Shown piece by piece: positions 54,821 through 63,240 of a stretch of DNA of 64,000 nt. The stretch lies in contig NZ_FNKP01000001.1 of NCBI RefSeq assembly GCF_900099835.1, positions 868,001 to 932,000 of the forward strand, read 5' to 3'. Position 1 is the stretch's first letter; each line of letters begins with the position of its first letter. A program made the position numbers and the translations under genes. Under the pieces are notes generated by a model. The model was given only the letters and a program-made list of their open reading frames with translations. It was not told the DNA's origin and did no database searches. This DNA comes from Paraburkholderia fungorum (GTDB lineage Bacteria; Pseudomonadota; Gammaproteobacteria; Burkholderiales; Burkholderiaceae).

Positions 54821-56503
54821 ATGATCGGTGAATTGCTGAGATCGCAACCGGAGATCGCACTCTTTGCGAGCCTTGCAATTGGCTATTTCATTGGATCGTT
54901 TCGCGTCGGGCCGATTCAGCTAGGCGGCGTGTGCGGCACGCTGATCGTGTCGCTGCTATTGGGGCAAACCGGCGCGCGCCTCGCGCCTGATCTCAAGAAC
55001 ATTGCGTTCGCGCTTTTCATCTTCGCGCTCGGCTTCACCGGCGGCCCGCAGTTCTTCGCCAACATTGGGCGCGGCTGGCGGTATGGCCTGTTGTCGGTGG
55101 TCGAGATCGTGTCGGTGCTGGTGCTGATCATGATCGCCGTGTTCGTGATGCGGCTCGACGCCGGGACCGCAGCTGGTCTGCTGGCGGGCGCGGCGACGGA
55201 GTCGGCGGTGATCGGCACGGCTTCGGAAGCGATTGGAAAGCTCGGCCTCGGCAGCACGGAGACGTTGCGTTTGCAGGCCAACATCGTGACTGCGTACAGC
55301 GTGAGCTACCTGTTCGGCCTGATCACCATCGTGCTCTTTACCAGCCAGTTCGCGCCGCTGTTGTTGCGTATCGACCTGCGCGAAGAGGCCGAGCGCGTGT
55401 GGCGCAAGCTCGGCGGCGACGGCGCGTTCGGCGAGGGCCAGCAAGCCGCGGCGCCCGCGCTGGTGGGACGCGCGTTTCGCGTCGGCGCGACGGCCGGCAC
55501 CACGATTCAGGCCTTGGAGCAGCAGTACGGTTTCAATCTCACCGTCGAGCGCGTGCAGCGTGCAGGCGCAATGGTTCAGGCCGATCCGCAATTGCAACTC
55601 ACCGCCGACGACCTGATTCTCGTGGCCGGACGGCGCGAAGCGGTGGTCGCCGCGTCGGCGGGATTCGGCGAAGAAGTGGACGGCTCGACCTTCGGCGAGG
55701 TGATCGCCGAAAAGCTCGATGTCGTGATGACGCGCGGCGACCTGCATGGCCGGACCATCGCCCAGGTACGCGAGCAGGCGAAGCCGGAAAACGGACGCGG
55801 GGTCTACATCGCGGCCGTCACGCGGCTGGAAACCACGGTGCCCGCGCTGCCCGGCACCGAACTCAATCGCGGCGACGTGCTGACGCTGGTCGGCGCGAAA
55901 GCCGATGTCGAACGCGGCGCGAAGCGCCTCGGCTATATCCTGCCGCCCACTCTTAAAACCGACTTCATCTATCTCGCGCTCGGCGTGCTGGTGGGCATGG
56001 CAATCGGCCGGCTCGGCGGACGCATCGGCGGCGTGTCGATCGCGCTCGGCACGGGCGGCGGCTGTCTGCTGTCGGGGCTGCTGTTCGGCTGGATCCGCTC
56101 GCGTTATCCGCTGATCGGGTCGCTGCCTTCGGCGGCCGCGCAGATTCTGAAGGACTTCGGTCTCGCCACGTTTATCGCGGCGGTCGGGTTGTCGGCGGGA
56201 CCGGACGCGATCAAGCTCGTGCGCGAATACGGTTTGGCGCTGCCGGTGGCGGGCATTCTGATGGTGCTCGTGCCGGGGCTGCTGTCGCTGTGGATCGGCC
56301 ACAAATTTCTCAAGCTCGAAGCGCCGATGCTGCTCGGCGCGATTGCCGGCCAGCAATGCAGCACGCCGGCGATCAGCGCGCTGGTTGGCGTGACCGGCAA
56401 TTCGACCCCGGTGATCGGCTACACGATCACCTACGCACTCTCGAACATCCTGTTGCCGTTGATGGGACCCGTGGTCGTCGGACTCGCCGGCAAGTTCGGC
56501 TAG
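54821..56503 (+). CDS. aspT: Aspartate:alanine exchanger AspT, copy 1
   Basis: The 560-residue product belongs to the AAEx family: two membrane halves (about 1-185 and 385-560, five or so helices each) flanking a cytoplasmic pair of TrkA-C-like domains (about 210-380, e.g. VGRAFRVGATAGTTIQALEQQYG, LTADDLILVAGRREAV). Family members exchange external aspartate for internal alanine, electrogenically. It is followed by a second aspT and asdA, which supports this substrate pair. The start at 54821 gives the typical MIGELLRSQPEIALF N-terminus. Confidence 0.9.
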   Translation: MIGELLRSQPEIALFASLAIGYFIGSFRVGPIQLGGVCGTLIVSLLLGQTGARLAPDLKNIAFALFIFALGFTGGPQFFANIGRGWRYGLLSVVEIVSVLVLIMIAVFVMRLDAGTAAGLLAGAATESAVIGTASEAIGKLGLGSTETLRLQANIVTAYSVSYLFGLITIVLFTSQFAPLLLRIDLREEAERVWRKLGGDGAFGEGQQAAAPALVGRAFRVGATAGTTIQALEQQYGFNLTVERVQRAGAMVQADPQLQLTADDLILVAGRREAVVAASAGFGEEVDGSTFGEVIAEKLDVVMTRGDLHGRTIAQVREQAKPENGRGVYIAAVTRLETTVPALPGTELNRGDVLTLVGAKADVERGAKRLGYILPPTLKTDFIYLALGVLVGMAIGRLGGRIGGVSIALGTGGGCLLSGLLFGWIRSRYPLIGSLPSAAAQILKDFGLATFIAAVGLSAGPDAIKLVREYGLALPVAGILMVLVPGLLSLWIGHKFLKLEAPMLLGAIAGQQCSTPAISALVGVTGNSTPVIGYTITYALSNILLPLMGPVVVGLAGKFG

Positions 56504-56653
56504 TCCGGTTCGTCGGCCTGTCTGCGCATGTGCGGTGCGCAGACGGAAACGGCATGTCGTACACAACGCAAACGCGGGACGCGAAACCTCGCCGCACCGC
56601 CGTCTCAAGCACTACCCAGTACTCAGTATCGCCAACTATTCAGCGAGGGCACG

Positions 56654-58336
56654 ATGGACTGGTTACATGACATCTTTCACAAATCACCCGAGATCGCGTT
56701 GTTTCTGTCGCTGGCGATCGGCTACTTCATCGGGCAGATCAACTTCGGCAAATTCCAGCTAGGCGGCGTGGGCGGTTCGTTGCTGGCGGCGGTGGTGGTG
56801 AGCCAGGTGGGCGTGACGATCGACAACGGCGTGAAGTCGGTGATGTTCGCCGTGTTCATCTACGCGGTCGGCTACGACTCCGGTCCTGGCTTTTTCAACT
56901 CGCTCAATCGCAAGACGCTGCGGGAAATCGCGATGGCGGTGTTTCTTGCCGTCTCGGCGCTGGTCACCGTGGTGATCTGCGCGAAGCTGTTCCATCTGAA
57001 CAAGGGGCTGGCAGCCGGGCTCGCGGGCGGCGCGCTGACGCAGTCGGCGATTATCGGCACGGCGGGCGACGCCATCGCGCGGCTCGGCTTGCCGGCGGAT
57101 CAGGTGAAGTCGTTGCAATCGGACGTGGCGATTGCGTACGCGGTGACCTACGTGTTCGGCTCGCTCGGGGCGATTATCGTCTGCGTGAATATCCTGCCGA
57201 AGTTCATGGGGCAGGGCTTGCGGGAGGCGGCGATCGATGCCGAGCGCGATCTCGCGTCGGGCGCGTCGTCTAACGCGCCGGGGCAGATATCCGCGCTGCC
57301 CGAGCTGGTGGGGCGCGTGTACAAGATCGACGTCAGCGCGGGCAAAACCGTGAAGGCCGTCGAGACCCAGCATCAGGACGGCCTGACGATCGAGCGCGTC
57401 AAACGTGACGGCCAGGTGCTCGACCCGACGCCCGATCTCGTCCTGCAACTGAACGACATCGTGCTGGTAGTGGGACGCCGCGAGGCGGTCGTCGCGTTCG
57501 GTGCGAACGGCAGCGAGGTGGCCGATTCCGAGGGTATCGGCATCGTCATGCAGACACGCGACGGCGTGTTCACGCGCAAAGGCATGAATCACACGACGAT
57601 CGCCGCCGCGCGCCAGGTCGTGGATCGCGATATGCGCCACGGCGTCTACTTGCAGAACATCACGCGCGCCGGTCAGCCTCTGCCGATCCTGCCGGAAACC
57701 AAGCTCGAACATGGCGACGTGATCACCTTCTACGGCTCGCCGAAAGACACCAAGCGCGCCGTCGACGCAGCAGGCTACGAGTTGCCCCGCACGATCAAAA
57801 CCGACTTCATCTACATGGGCGTCGGCCTCGTGCTGGGTCTGCTGATCGGCCTGATCGTGATCAACGTGGGCGGCATTCCGTTGACGCTCGGTTCGGGCGG
57901 CGGCTGTCTGCTGGCCGGTCTGCTGTTCGGCTGGATGCGCGGCAAGCATCCGATGTACGGCGTGATGCCGTCCGCCGCGTCGCGACTGTTGCAGGACTTC
58001 GGTCTTGCGGCATTCGTGGTGGTGGTCGGCCTCAACTCGGGATTGCAGGCGGTCGTGACGGTCAAGCAACTTGGCATCACGATCTTCCTGCTCGGCGTGT
58101 TCGTCACGTTGTTCCCGCTGCTGCTGACCATGCTGTTCGGCCGCTACGTCCTCAAGTACAACAATGCGGCGATTCTGGCCGGCGCACTGTCGGGCTCGCG
58201 CAGTGCGAACCCGGCGTTCGGCGGCGTGCTTGACAAAGCCGAAAGCGCGGTGCCGACCGTGCCGTTCGCGATCACCTATGCAATCGCAAACGTCGCGCTG
58301 ACGCTGTTGGGGCCGCTTGTGGTCGGGCTCGTGTAG
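56654..58336 (+). CDS. aspT: Aspartate:alanine exchanger AspT, copy 2
   Basis: This 560-residue paralogue has the same layout as copy 1: SPEIALFLSLAIGYFIGQ at the N-terminus, two membrane halves, and paired TrkA-C-like domains (about 205-380, e.g. VGRVYKIDVSAGKTVKAVE, LQLNDIVLVVGRREAV), then LPRTIKTDFIYMGVGLVLG. It is clearly diverged from copy 1, not a recent duplicate. ATG 56654 follows GAGGGCACG, 150 bases after copy 1. Two exchangers with one decarboxylase suggests different substrates, kinetics or a heteromer. Confidence 0.9.
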   Translation: MDWLHDIFHKSPEIALFLSLAIGYFIGQINFGKFQLGGVGGSLLAAVVVSQVGVTIDNGVKSVMFAVFIYAVGYDSGPGFFNSLNRKTLREIAMAVFLAVSALVTVVICAKLFHLNKGLAAGLAGGALTQSAIIGTAGDAIARLGLPADQVKSLQSDVAIAYAVTYVFGSLGAIIVCVNILPKFMGQGLREAAIDAERDLASGASSNAPGQISALPELVGRVYKIDVSAGKTVKAVETQHQDGLTIERVKRDGQVLDPTPDLVLQLNDIVLVVGRREAVVAFGANGSEVADSEGIGIVMQTRDGVFTRKGMNHTTIAAARQVVDRDMRHGVYLQNITRAGQPLPILPETKLEHGDVITFYGSPKDTKRAVDAAGYELPRTIKTDFIYMGVGLVLGLLIGLIVINVGGIPLTLGSGGGCLLAGLLFGWMRGKHPMYGVMPSAASRLLQDFGLAAFVVVVGLNSGLQAVVTVKQLGITIFLLGVFVTLFPLLLTMLFGRYVLKYNNAAILAGALSGSRSANPAFGGVLDKAESAVPTVPFAITYAIANVALTLLGPLVVGLV

Positions 58337-58426
58337 CGCCTGGTCAACCCTCTCTCTCACGCCGGCCGCAAGCGGTGCGACCGTCGCGGCACCGGCGTCT
58401 TTCATCTGCTTATTGGAGAACGCATC

Positions 58427-60091
58427 ATGGCAAAGGATAAGGGCGACAAGAAGCACGCGGACATGGCGCAACCCGGTCTCTCCGCGCTCAGCCCGTTCGA
58501 ACTGAAAGACGAACTGATCAAGGCCGCTGGCGGCGGCGCGGTGGAGCGGCCCGCCAATGCGTCGATGCTGAACGCCGGGCGCGGCAATCCGAATTTTCTC
58601 GCGACGATCCCGCGTCACGGCTTCTGGCAACTGGGGCTTTTTGCGATGCGCGAGTCCGAGCGCTCGTTCGCGTATATGCCGGAAGGCGTCGGCGGTTTCC
58701 CGAAGCGCGAAGGATTGACGGAGCGTTTCGACCTGTTCCTGCGCGAGAACAAGGGCGTGCCCGGGATCGACTTTCTGCGCGGCGCGATCTCGTACGTGCG
58801 CGATCAACTCGGTTACTCCGGGACCGACTTCCTGTACGAAATGTGCGAGGGCATTCTCGCGTCGAACTATCCGGTGCCGGACCGGATGCTCAAGATATCC
58901 GAGTTGATCGTCGGACAGTATTTGCGCAAGGAGATGATCGGCGATCATCCGTTTGTCGGCGAATTCGACGTGTTCGCGGTGGAAGGCGGCACGGCGGCGA
59001 TGACGTACATCTTCAACACGATGCGTGAGAATCACCTGATCAAACCGGGCGACACGATCGCGCTCGGCATGCCGATTTTCACGCCGTATATCGAGATTCC
59101 GCGTCTGAACGACTATCAGTTGAACGTGGTGAATCTCGAAGCCGATGTCGCCAGTGGCTGGCAGTATTCGAAGAAGGAACTCGACAAGCTGCGCGATCCG
59201 AAGGTGAAGGCGTTCTTCCTCGTGAACCCGAGCAACCCGCCGTCGGTGAAGATGAACGACGAGAGCCTCGCGTACATCGCCGAGATCGTCAAGGAACGCC
59301 CCGATCTGATTCTGCTGACCGACGACGTGTACGGCACCTTCGCCGACGACTTCGTTTCGCTGTTCGCGCTCGCGCCGAAGAACACGATTCTCGTGTACTC
59401 GTATTCGAAATATTTCGGCGCGACCGGCTGGCGTCTGGGCACGATCGCGACGCATCGCGACAACGTGCTCGACAAGCTGATCGCCGAATTGCCGAAGGAC
59501 GCGAAGAAGCAGTTGCACGAGCGTTACGAGTCGATCACGACCGAGCCGGACAAGCTGAAGTTCATCGACCGCCTGGTGGCCGACAGCCGCACCGTCGCCC
59601 TGAATCACACGGCGGGGCTATCGACGCCGCAGCAGGTGCAGATGGTGCTGTTCTCCCTGTTCTCGCTGATGGACACGCCGGACGCCTACAAGAACGCGCT
59701 GAAGCGCCTGATCCGCAAACGCAAGCAGGCGCTCTACGAAGAGGTGGGCATTTCGTTCGAGGACGACGATCCGAATCAGGTCGACTACTACACGATTCTC
59801 GACATCGAGTTTCTCGGCGAGAGGATGTTCGGGCGCGAGTTCGTCGAGTGGCTTTATAAAAACACCGAGCCGTCCGAACTGCTGTTCCGACTGGCGCGTG
59901 AAGCGCGCGTCGTGCTGCTGCCGGGGCGTGGCTTCGGTACCCAGCATCCGTCGGGCCGGGTGTCGCTCGCCAATCTGAACGAGTCCGACTATCGGCAGAT
60001 CGGACGCGCGCTGCGCAAGCTGATCGAGGACTATGTTGAGCAATTCAACGCGGCAACCGGCAAGAAGCTCGATAAAACCGCTGTGAAATAA
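58427..60091 (+). CDS. asdA: Aspartate 4-decarboxylase / aspartate aminotransferase
   Basis: AsdA is a PLP enzyme that removes the beta-carboxyl of L-aspartate to give L-alanine and CO2, with side aminotransferase activity. The 554-residue length is typical and much longer than ordinary aminotransferases. It shows LNAGRGNPNFL near residue 48, NPSNPPSVKM for PLP contacts, DDVYGTF and SYSKYFGATGWRLGT with the PLP lysine at about residue 328. TTGGAGAAC precedes ATG 58427. With AspT it forms a decarboxylation-driven proton-motive cycle. Confidence 0.95.
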   Translation: MAKDKGDKKHADMAQPGLSALSPFELKDELIKAAGGGAVERPANASMLNAGRGNPNFLATIPRHGFWQLGLFAMRESERSFAYMPEGVGGFPKREGLTERFDLFLRENKGVPGIDFLRGAISYVRDQLGYSGTDFLYEMCEGILASNYPVPDRMLKISELIVGQYLRKEMIGDHPFVGEFDVFAVEGGTAAMTYIFNTMRENHLIKPGDTIALGMPIFTPYIEIPRLNDYQLNVVNLEADVASGWQYSKKELDKLRDPKVKAFFLVNPSNPPSVKMNDESLAYIAEIVKERPDLILLTDDVYGTFADDFVSLFALAPKNTILVYSYSKYFGATGWRLGTIATHRDNVLDKLIAELPKDAKKQLHERYESITTEPDKLKFIDRLVADSRTVALNHTAGLSTPQQVQMVLFSLFSLMDTPDAYKNALKRLIRKRKQALYEEVGISFEDDDPNQVDYYTILDIEFLGERMFGREFVEWLYKNTEPSELLFRLAREARVVLLPGRGFGTQHPSGRVSLANLNESDYRQIGRALRKLIEDYVEQFNAATGKKLDKTAVK

Positions 60092-60166
60092 CGGCGCATT
60101 CCGCTGCGCGAACCGACAAGCATAGTCAAAAAACTTGCGCAATCGCGCGGATCGGTGAATGATCGG

Positions 60167-60207
60167 ACGAGTGGCCTCACCGGCATCACGCTGGTGAGGC
60201 CATTCGT
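60167..60207 (+). terminator. Terminator-like hairpin after asdA
   Basis: ACGAGTGGCCTCACC (60167-60181) and GGTGAGGCCATTCGT (60193-60207) can form a 15-pair stem with one G-U pair. The sequence after is TCCTTA, so the T-run is poor; partial termination between asdA and the aminotransferase is likely. Confidence 0.7.
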
Positions 60208-60238
60208 TCCTTAGCGTTCTGACATTCACGTACCGATC

Positions 60239-61462
60239 ATGCCGACTCCCTCATCCCATACTGTTGCATCCGCAGTGCCCTGTCCGGTTGTCGAATCGCT
60301 CGACGCCATCCTCCCCGAAGAGCCGCTACTGATGATGGGCGCCGGCCCCGTGCCGATTCCCGCGGCTGTCGCCAAAGCCAACACGATCGTCATCAATCAC
60401 CTGGGCGCGACGATGGTCAAGGTGATCGGCCAGGTGAAGACGATGGCGCGCTACGTCTTCCAGACGCAATCGAAATGGGTGCTGGGCGTGGCGGGACCGG
60501 GATCGGGCGCGATGGAAATGGCGATCTCCAATCTCGCGTGGGAAGGCACGCGCGTGCTGTGCATCAAGAACGGCTTCTTCAGCGACCGGATGGGCGAGAT
60601 GGGCCGCCGCGTCGGCGCAAAGGTCAGCACGCTCGAAGTGGACGACCGCACGGTGGCGAGCCTTGACCAGATCGCCGAGGCGATCCGCCGCGAGCGTCCC
60701 GAGATCGTGACCGTGGTGCAGGGCGAGACGTCGAATACGGTGTGGAACTACCACCTGAAAGATATCGCCGCTCTGGCGAAAGCAGCCGGCGCACTGGTGA
60801 TCGTCGATGCCGTGTGCACATTGAGCACGATGCCGCTCGAAATGGACGCGTGGGGTATCGACGCGGTGATTACGGGCGGGCAGAAGGGCTTGTCGTCGAT
60901 TCCCGGTGTCTCGCTGATCGCGTTCTCCGACGCCGCCTGGGCGCGCGTCAAGGGACGCACCGCGCCGAATGCGCATTGGTGTCTCGATGCGTCGCTCGCG
61001 GAAAACTTCTGGCATAACGCCGGCTATCACTACACGGCGCCGGTGTCGGGCGTGCTGGCCTTGCACGAAGCGCTGCGGCTGGTGTGCTCCGAGACGCTCG
61101 AAAAGCGCTTTGCGCGTCATTTGAAGTGCTCGCTGGCGCTGCAGCAGGGCGTGACCGCGCTGGGCTTGCAGTTGTACGCACCGGAGCCGTGCCGCCTGAA
61201 TTCGGTGGTCGGAATCGAAGTGCCGGCGGGGTTGACTCCGGCGGATGTCTGTTCGCATATCTCGCGGCAGCATCAGGTGGAAATCTCGGGCTCGTTCGGT
61301 TTGCCGATTGTCCGCATCGGGCAGATGGGCGAGCAATGCCGCGAACACAATCTCTTCCGCACCGTGCACGCGCTCGGCCGGACGATGGTGGATCTCGGCG
61401 TGAAAGTGGATCTGCCCGCCGGCGTCGCGGCACTCGAACGCGGTCTTTCCGAAGGCAAATAG
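60239..61462 (+). CDS. Class V aminotransferase (alanine-glyoxylate or pyridoxamine-pyruvate type)
   Basis: The 407-residue product is a fold-type I PLP enzyme of the alanine:glyoxylate / pyridoxamine:pyruvate aminotransferase group: MMGAGPVPIPAAV near residue 32, VAGPGSGAMEMAI near 85, GETSNTVWN, IVDAVCTLSTMPLEMD, and the PLP lysine in ITGGQKGLSSIPG near 220. Placed after asdA, it could consume the alanine produced, passing the amino group to glyoxylate, pyridoxal or another acceptor. The true acceptor is unknown; a separate transcript is possible because of the hairpin before it. Confidence 0.85.
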   Translation: MPTPSSHTVASAVPCPVVESLDAILPEEPLLMMGAGPVPIPAAVAKANTIVINHLGATMVKVIGQVKTMARYVFQTQSKWVLGVAGPGSGAMEMAISNLAWEGTRVLCIKNGFFSDRMGEMGRRVGAKVSTLEVDDRTVASLDQIAEAIRRERPEIVTVVQGETSNTVWNYHLKDIAALAKAAGALVIVDAVCTLSTMPLEMDAWGIDAVITGGQKGLSSIPGVSLIAFSDAAWARVKGRTAPNAHWCLDASLAENFWHNAGYHYTAPVSGVLALHEALRLVCSETLEKRFARHLKCSLALQQGVTALGLQLYAPEPCRLNSVVGIEVPAGLTPADVCSHISRQHQVEISGSFGLPIVRIGQMGEQCREHNLFRTVHALGRTMVDLGVKVDLPAGVAALERGLSEGK

Positions 61463-61471
61463 ACTCGTCCG

Positions 61472-61503
61472 GCGCGCGGCGCTTGAAAGCGCCGCGCGCT
61501 TTC
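61472..61503 (+). terminator. Intrinsic terminator of the aminotransferase gene
   Basis: GCGCGCGGCGC (61472-61482) and GCGCCGCGCGC (61489-61499) form a perfect 11-bp stem with a TTGAAA loop, followed by TTTCG. Confidence 0.8.
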
Positions 61504-61620
61504 GTCTGCAGAAGCAAGGTTGTTCGCAAAAATTGCCGACGGCAGCACGGTCCTGTTCATGAAACCGGTGCCTGCCGTACTCTCGCGCCCATTTGCGGCG
61601 CCGATCAAGTGATTGTTACT

Positions 61621-61653
61621 GGTAAGAGGAAATTTCATTCCTCAGTTTTTACC
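61621..61653 (+). other. Nested hairpin with T-run in the intergenic region
   Basis: GAGGAA (61626-61631) and TTCCTC (61638-61643) pair around ATTTCA, and GGTAA (61621-61625) can pair with TTACC (61649-61653). AGTTTTT follows the inner stem, so this may terminate a short unannotated transcript. Confidence 0.5.
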
Positions 61654-61660
61654 GACCTCT

Positions 61661-61674
61661 GTGCGGCGCCGCAC
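61661..61674. repeat. Perfect 14-bp palindrome
   Basis: GTGCGGCGCCGCAC is a perfect palindrome about 280 bases before the ATP-grasp gene and could be a dimeric regulator site. No regulator gene is adjacent. Confidence 0.5.
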
Positions 61675-61956
61675 GGATTGCCTTAAGCCCCAGTCGTAGA
61701 GTCTGTTTCACGCGGGGGCTTCCAAAGGCTTGTGCTGCGTTGCGGCGAAATAAATAGCGTTTTAAACGCGGCGTGTGTCTCGATGCGCCAACCTGCACTC
61801 ATGCAGGCATTTCGTCCCCACGTCACAGCTTGAACACCACGCATCCTTCTGTGAGGCGGCTAACGGTTTTCCGTCCCGCTTCGATTGTCCGTCGCCGGCG
61901 TTCTGAGGATGTGGGTGACGGCCTGCACACATACGAAGGTTAGAGGAATCGAGACT

Positions 61957-63147
61957 ATGACGAGCGCATACGGTTCTGAGCAACTGGCTGGGGTCATCGT
62001 CGGCGCGCAACTCAACGGACTCGGCGTGGCGCGATCGCTTGCGCCGGCAGGCGTCCCGATCATCGCGGTCGATACGAGAAATACCAGTGCGGGACTGTGG
62101 AGCCGCCACGTTAGCGGCTATTTCATCAAGAGCTTTATCGGCAAGAGCTTTGCCGACGACATGATCGAGCTGGGCAAAAAATTCAGCCGCCCGCCCGTGC
62201 TTATATTGACCGACGAAGATGCGGTGCACGCGGTTTCCGAGAATCGCGATGCGCTGTCTCACTGGTTTCGCTTCCGTTTGCCGGTGGACGACACGGTCAA
62301 GATGTTGTCGAACAAAGCGAGATTTCACGATTTTGCGCAGCAGCATAATTTCCCGGTTCCTCGTTCCGTGATTCTGGAACGGCCTGCCGACATCGAATAT
62401 CTGTCGGAGCTGCGCTACCCATGCGTGCTCAAACCGGAAGACAAGCGCAACGTACTCAGAGGAGACAAGGAGCGGGCCGTTCGCGTCGACTCGTTGCACG
62501 AGGCGCGCGAACGGGCTCTCGCCATGCTGAACTCGCCGGGCGGCATCATCGCGCAGGAATGGATCGAAGGACCCGACAGCAATATCCATTTCACGCTGTT
62601 TTATCGCGGTGACGGCGGCAACGTGGTCAGCGTGTTCACCGGTCGCAAGGTGCTCAGTTCGCCGCCCGGAATAGGGAATACGGCCATCTGCATCGCCGCG
62701 CCCGAAGCGCGCGCCGCACTCGAGCCGATGACGTTGGCGTTTGCCGAGCAGGCCGGTTTCGACGGCATGGGCAGCATCGAATACAAATGGGACGACAACC
62801 ACCGGCGCTTCGTGATGGTTGAGCCGACCGTCGGCCGGACCGACTGGCAGGAAGAAATCGCGACGCTCAGCGGCGTGAATATTCCGCTTTCCGCGTACCG
62901 GCACGAAGTGGGATTGCCGCCGATTCCCGACAGACCGAGCCGGGTACCGGTAGCGTGGCGAGCGTCTTTTACCGACCACGTGCCGCCCGATGTCCTGCCC
63001 GAGAGCACCCGGATCGTGGACGGCTATTTCCGCTGGCAGGATCCGTTTCCCGCGCTGCAATTCTATTGTCTGCTGAGTCCGCTGCGACGCATGAAGCGTC
63101 GCTGGCTGGCGATCAGGGAAGTCGACTCACGGCACGTAAAGGCTTAA
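61957..63147 (+). CDS. ATP-grasp domain protein (carboxylate-amine ligase-like)
   Basis: The 396-residue product from ATG 61957 has an N-terminal Rossmann-like domain (GVIVGAQLNGLGVARSLAPAG near residue 15), then an ATP-grasp fold: PCVLKPEDKRNVLRG with the ATP-binding lysine near 160, IIAQEWIEG near 205 and the Mg-binding MVEPTVGRTDWQEE near 290. Such enzymes join a carboxylate, through an acyl phosphate, to an amine or thiol. It is the first gene of a putative new cluster with the FAD enzyme that follows 93 bases later. Substrates are unknown. The frame opens at 61885, but the extra residues are not family-like. Confidence 0.82.
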   Translation: MTSAYGSEQLAGVIVGAQLNGLGVARSLAPAGVPIIAVDTRNTSAGLWSRHVSGYFIKSFIGKSFADDMIELGKKFSRPPVLILTDEDAVHAVSENRDALSHWFRFRLPVDDTVKMLSNKARFHDFAQQHNFPVPRSVILERPADIEYLSELRYPCVLKPEDKRNVLRGDKERAVRVDSLHEARERALAMLNSPGGIIAQEWIEGPDSNIHFTLFYRGDGGNVVSVFTGRKVLSSPPGIGNTAICIAAPEARAALEPMTLAFAEQAGFDGMGSIEYKWDDNHRRFVMVEPTVGRTDWQEEIATLSGVNIPLSAYRHEVGLPPIPDRPSRVPVAWRASFTDHVPPDVLPESTRIVDGYFRWQDPFPALQFYCLLSPLRRMKRRWLAIREVDSRHVKA

Positions 63148-63240
63148 GTAGACGGGTTTTGCAACATTTCGCGGCATGCGGGCGGGGCGTCCCGAATGAG
63201 TTTTGCGGCCGTGAATGCTGTTCCTGGAAGGAGATGATCA

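Larger units (their letters stand above)
61463..61956. other. Gap before the ATP-grasp gene, rich in inverted repeats
   Basis: No coding sequence is supported. It contains a terminator for the aminotransferase, a nested hairpin and a perfect palindrome listed separately. The remaining part near 61740-61950 has no recognised element. Confidence 0.5.

Noticed and set aside
56759..59608. A 949-codon minus-strand frame opposite aspT copy 2 and asdA
   Set aside because: Low-complexity shadow of GC-rich genes, with arginine and histidine excess and no motif.
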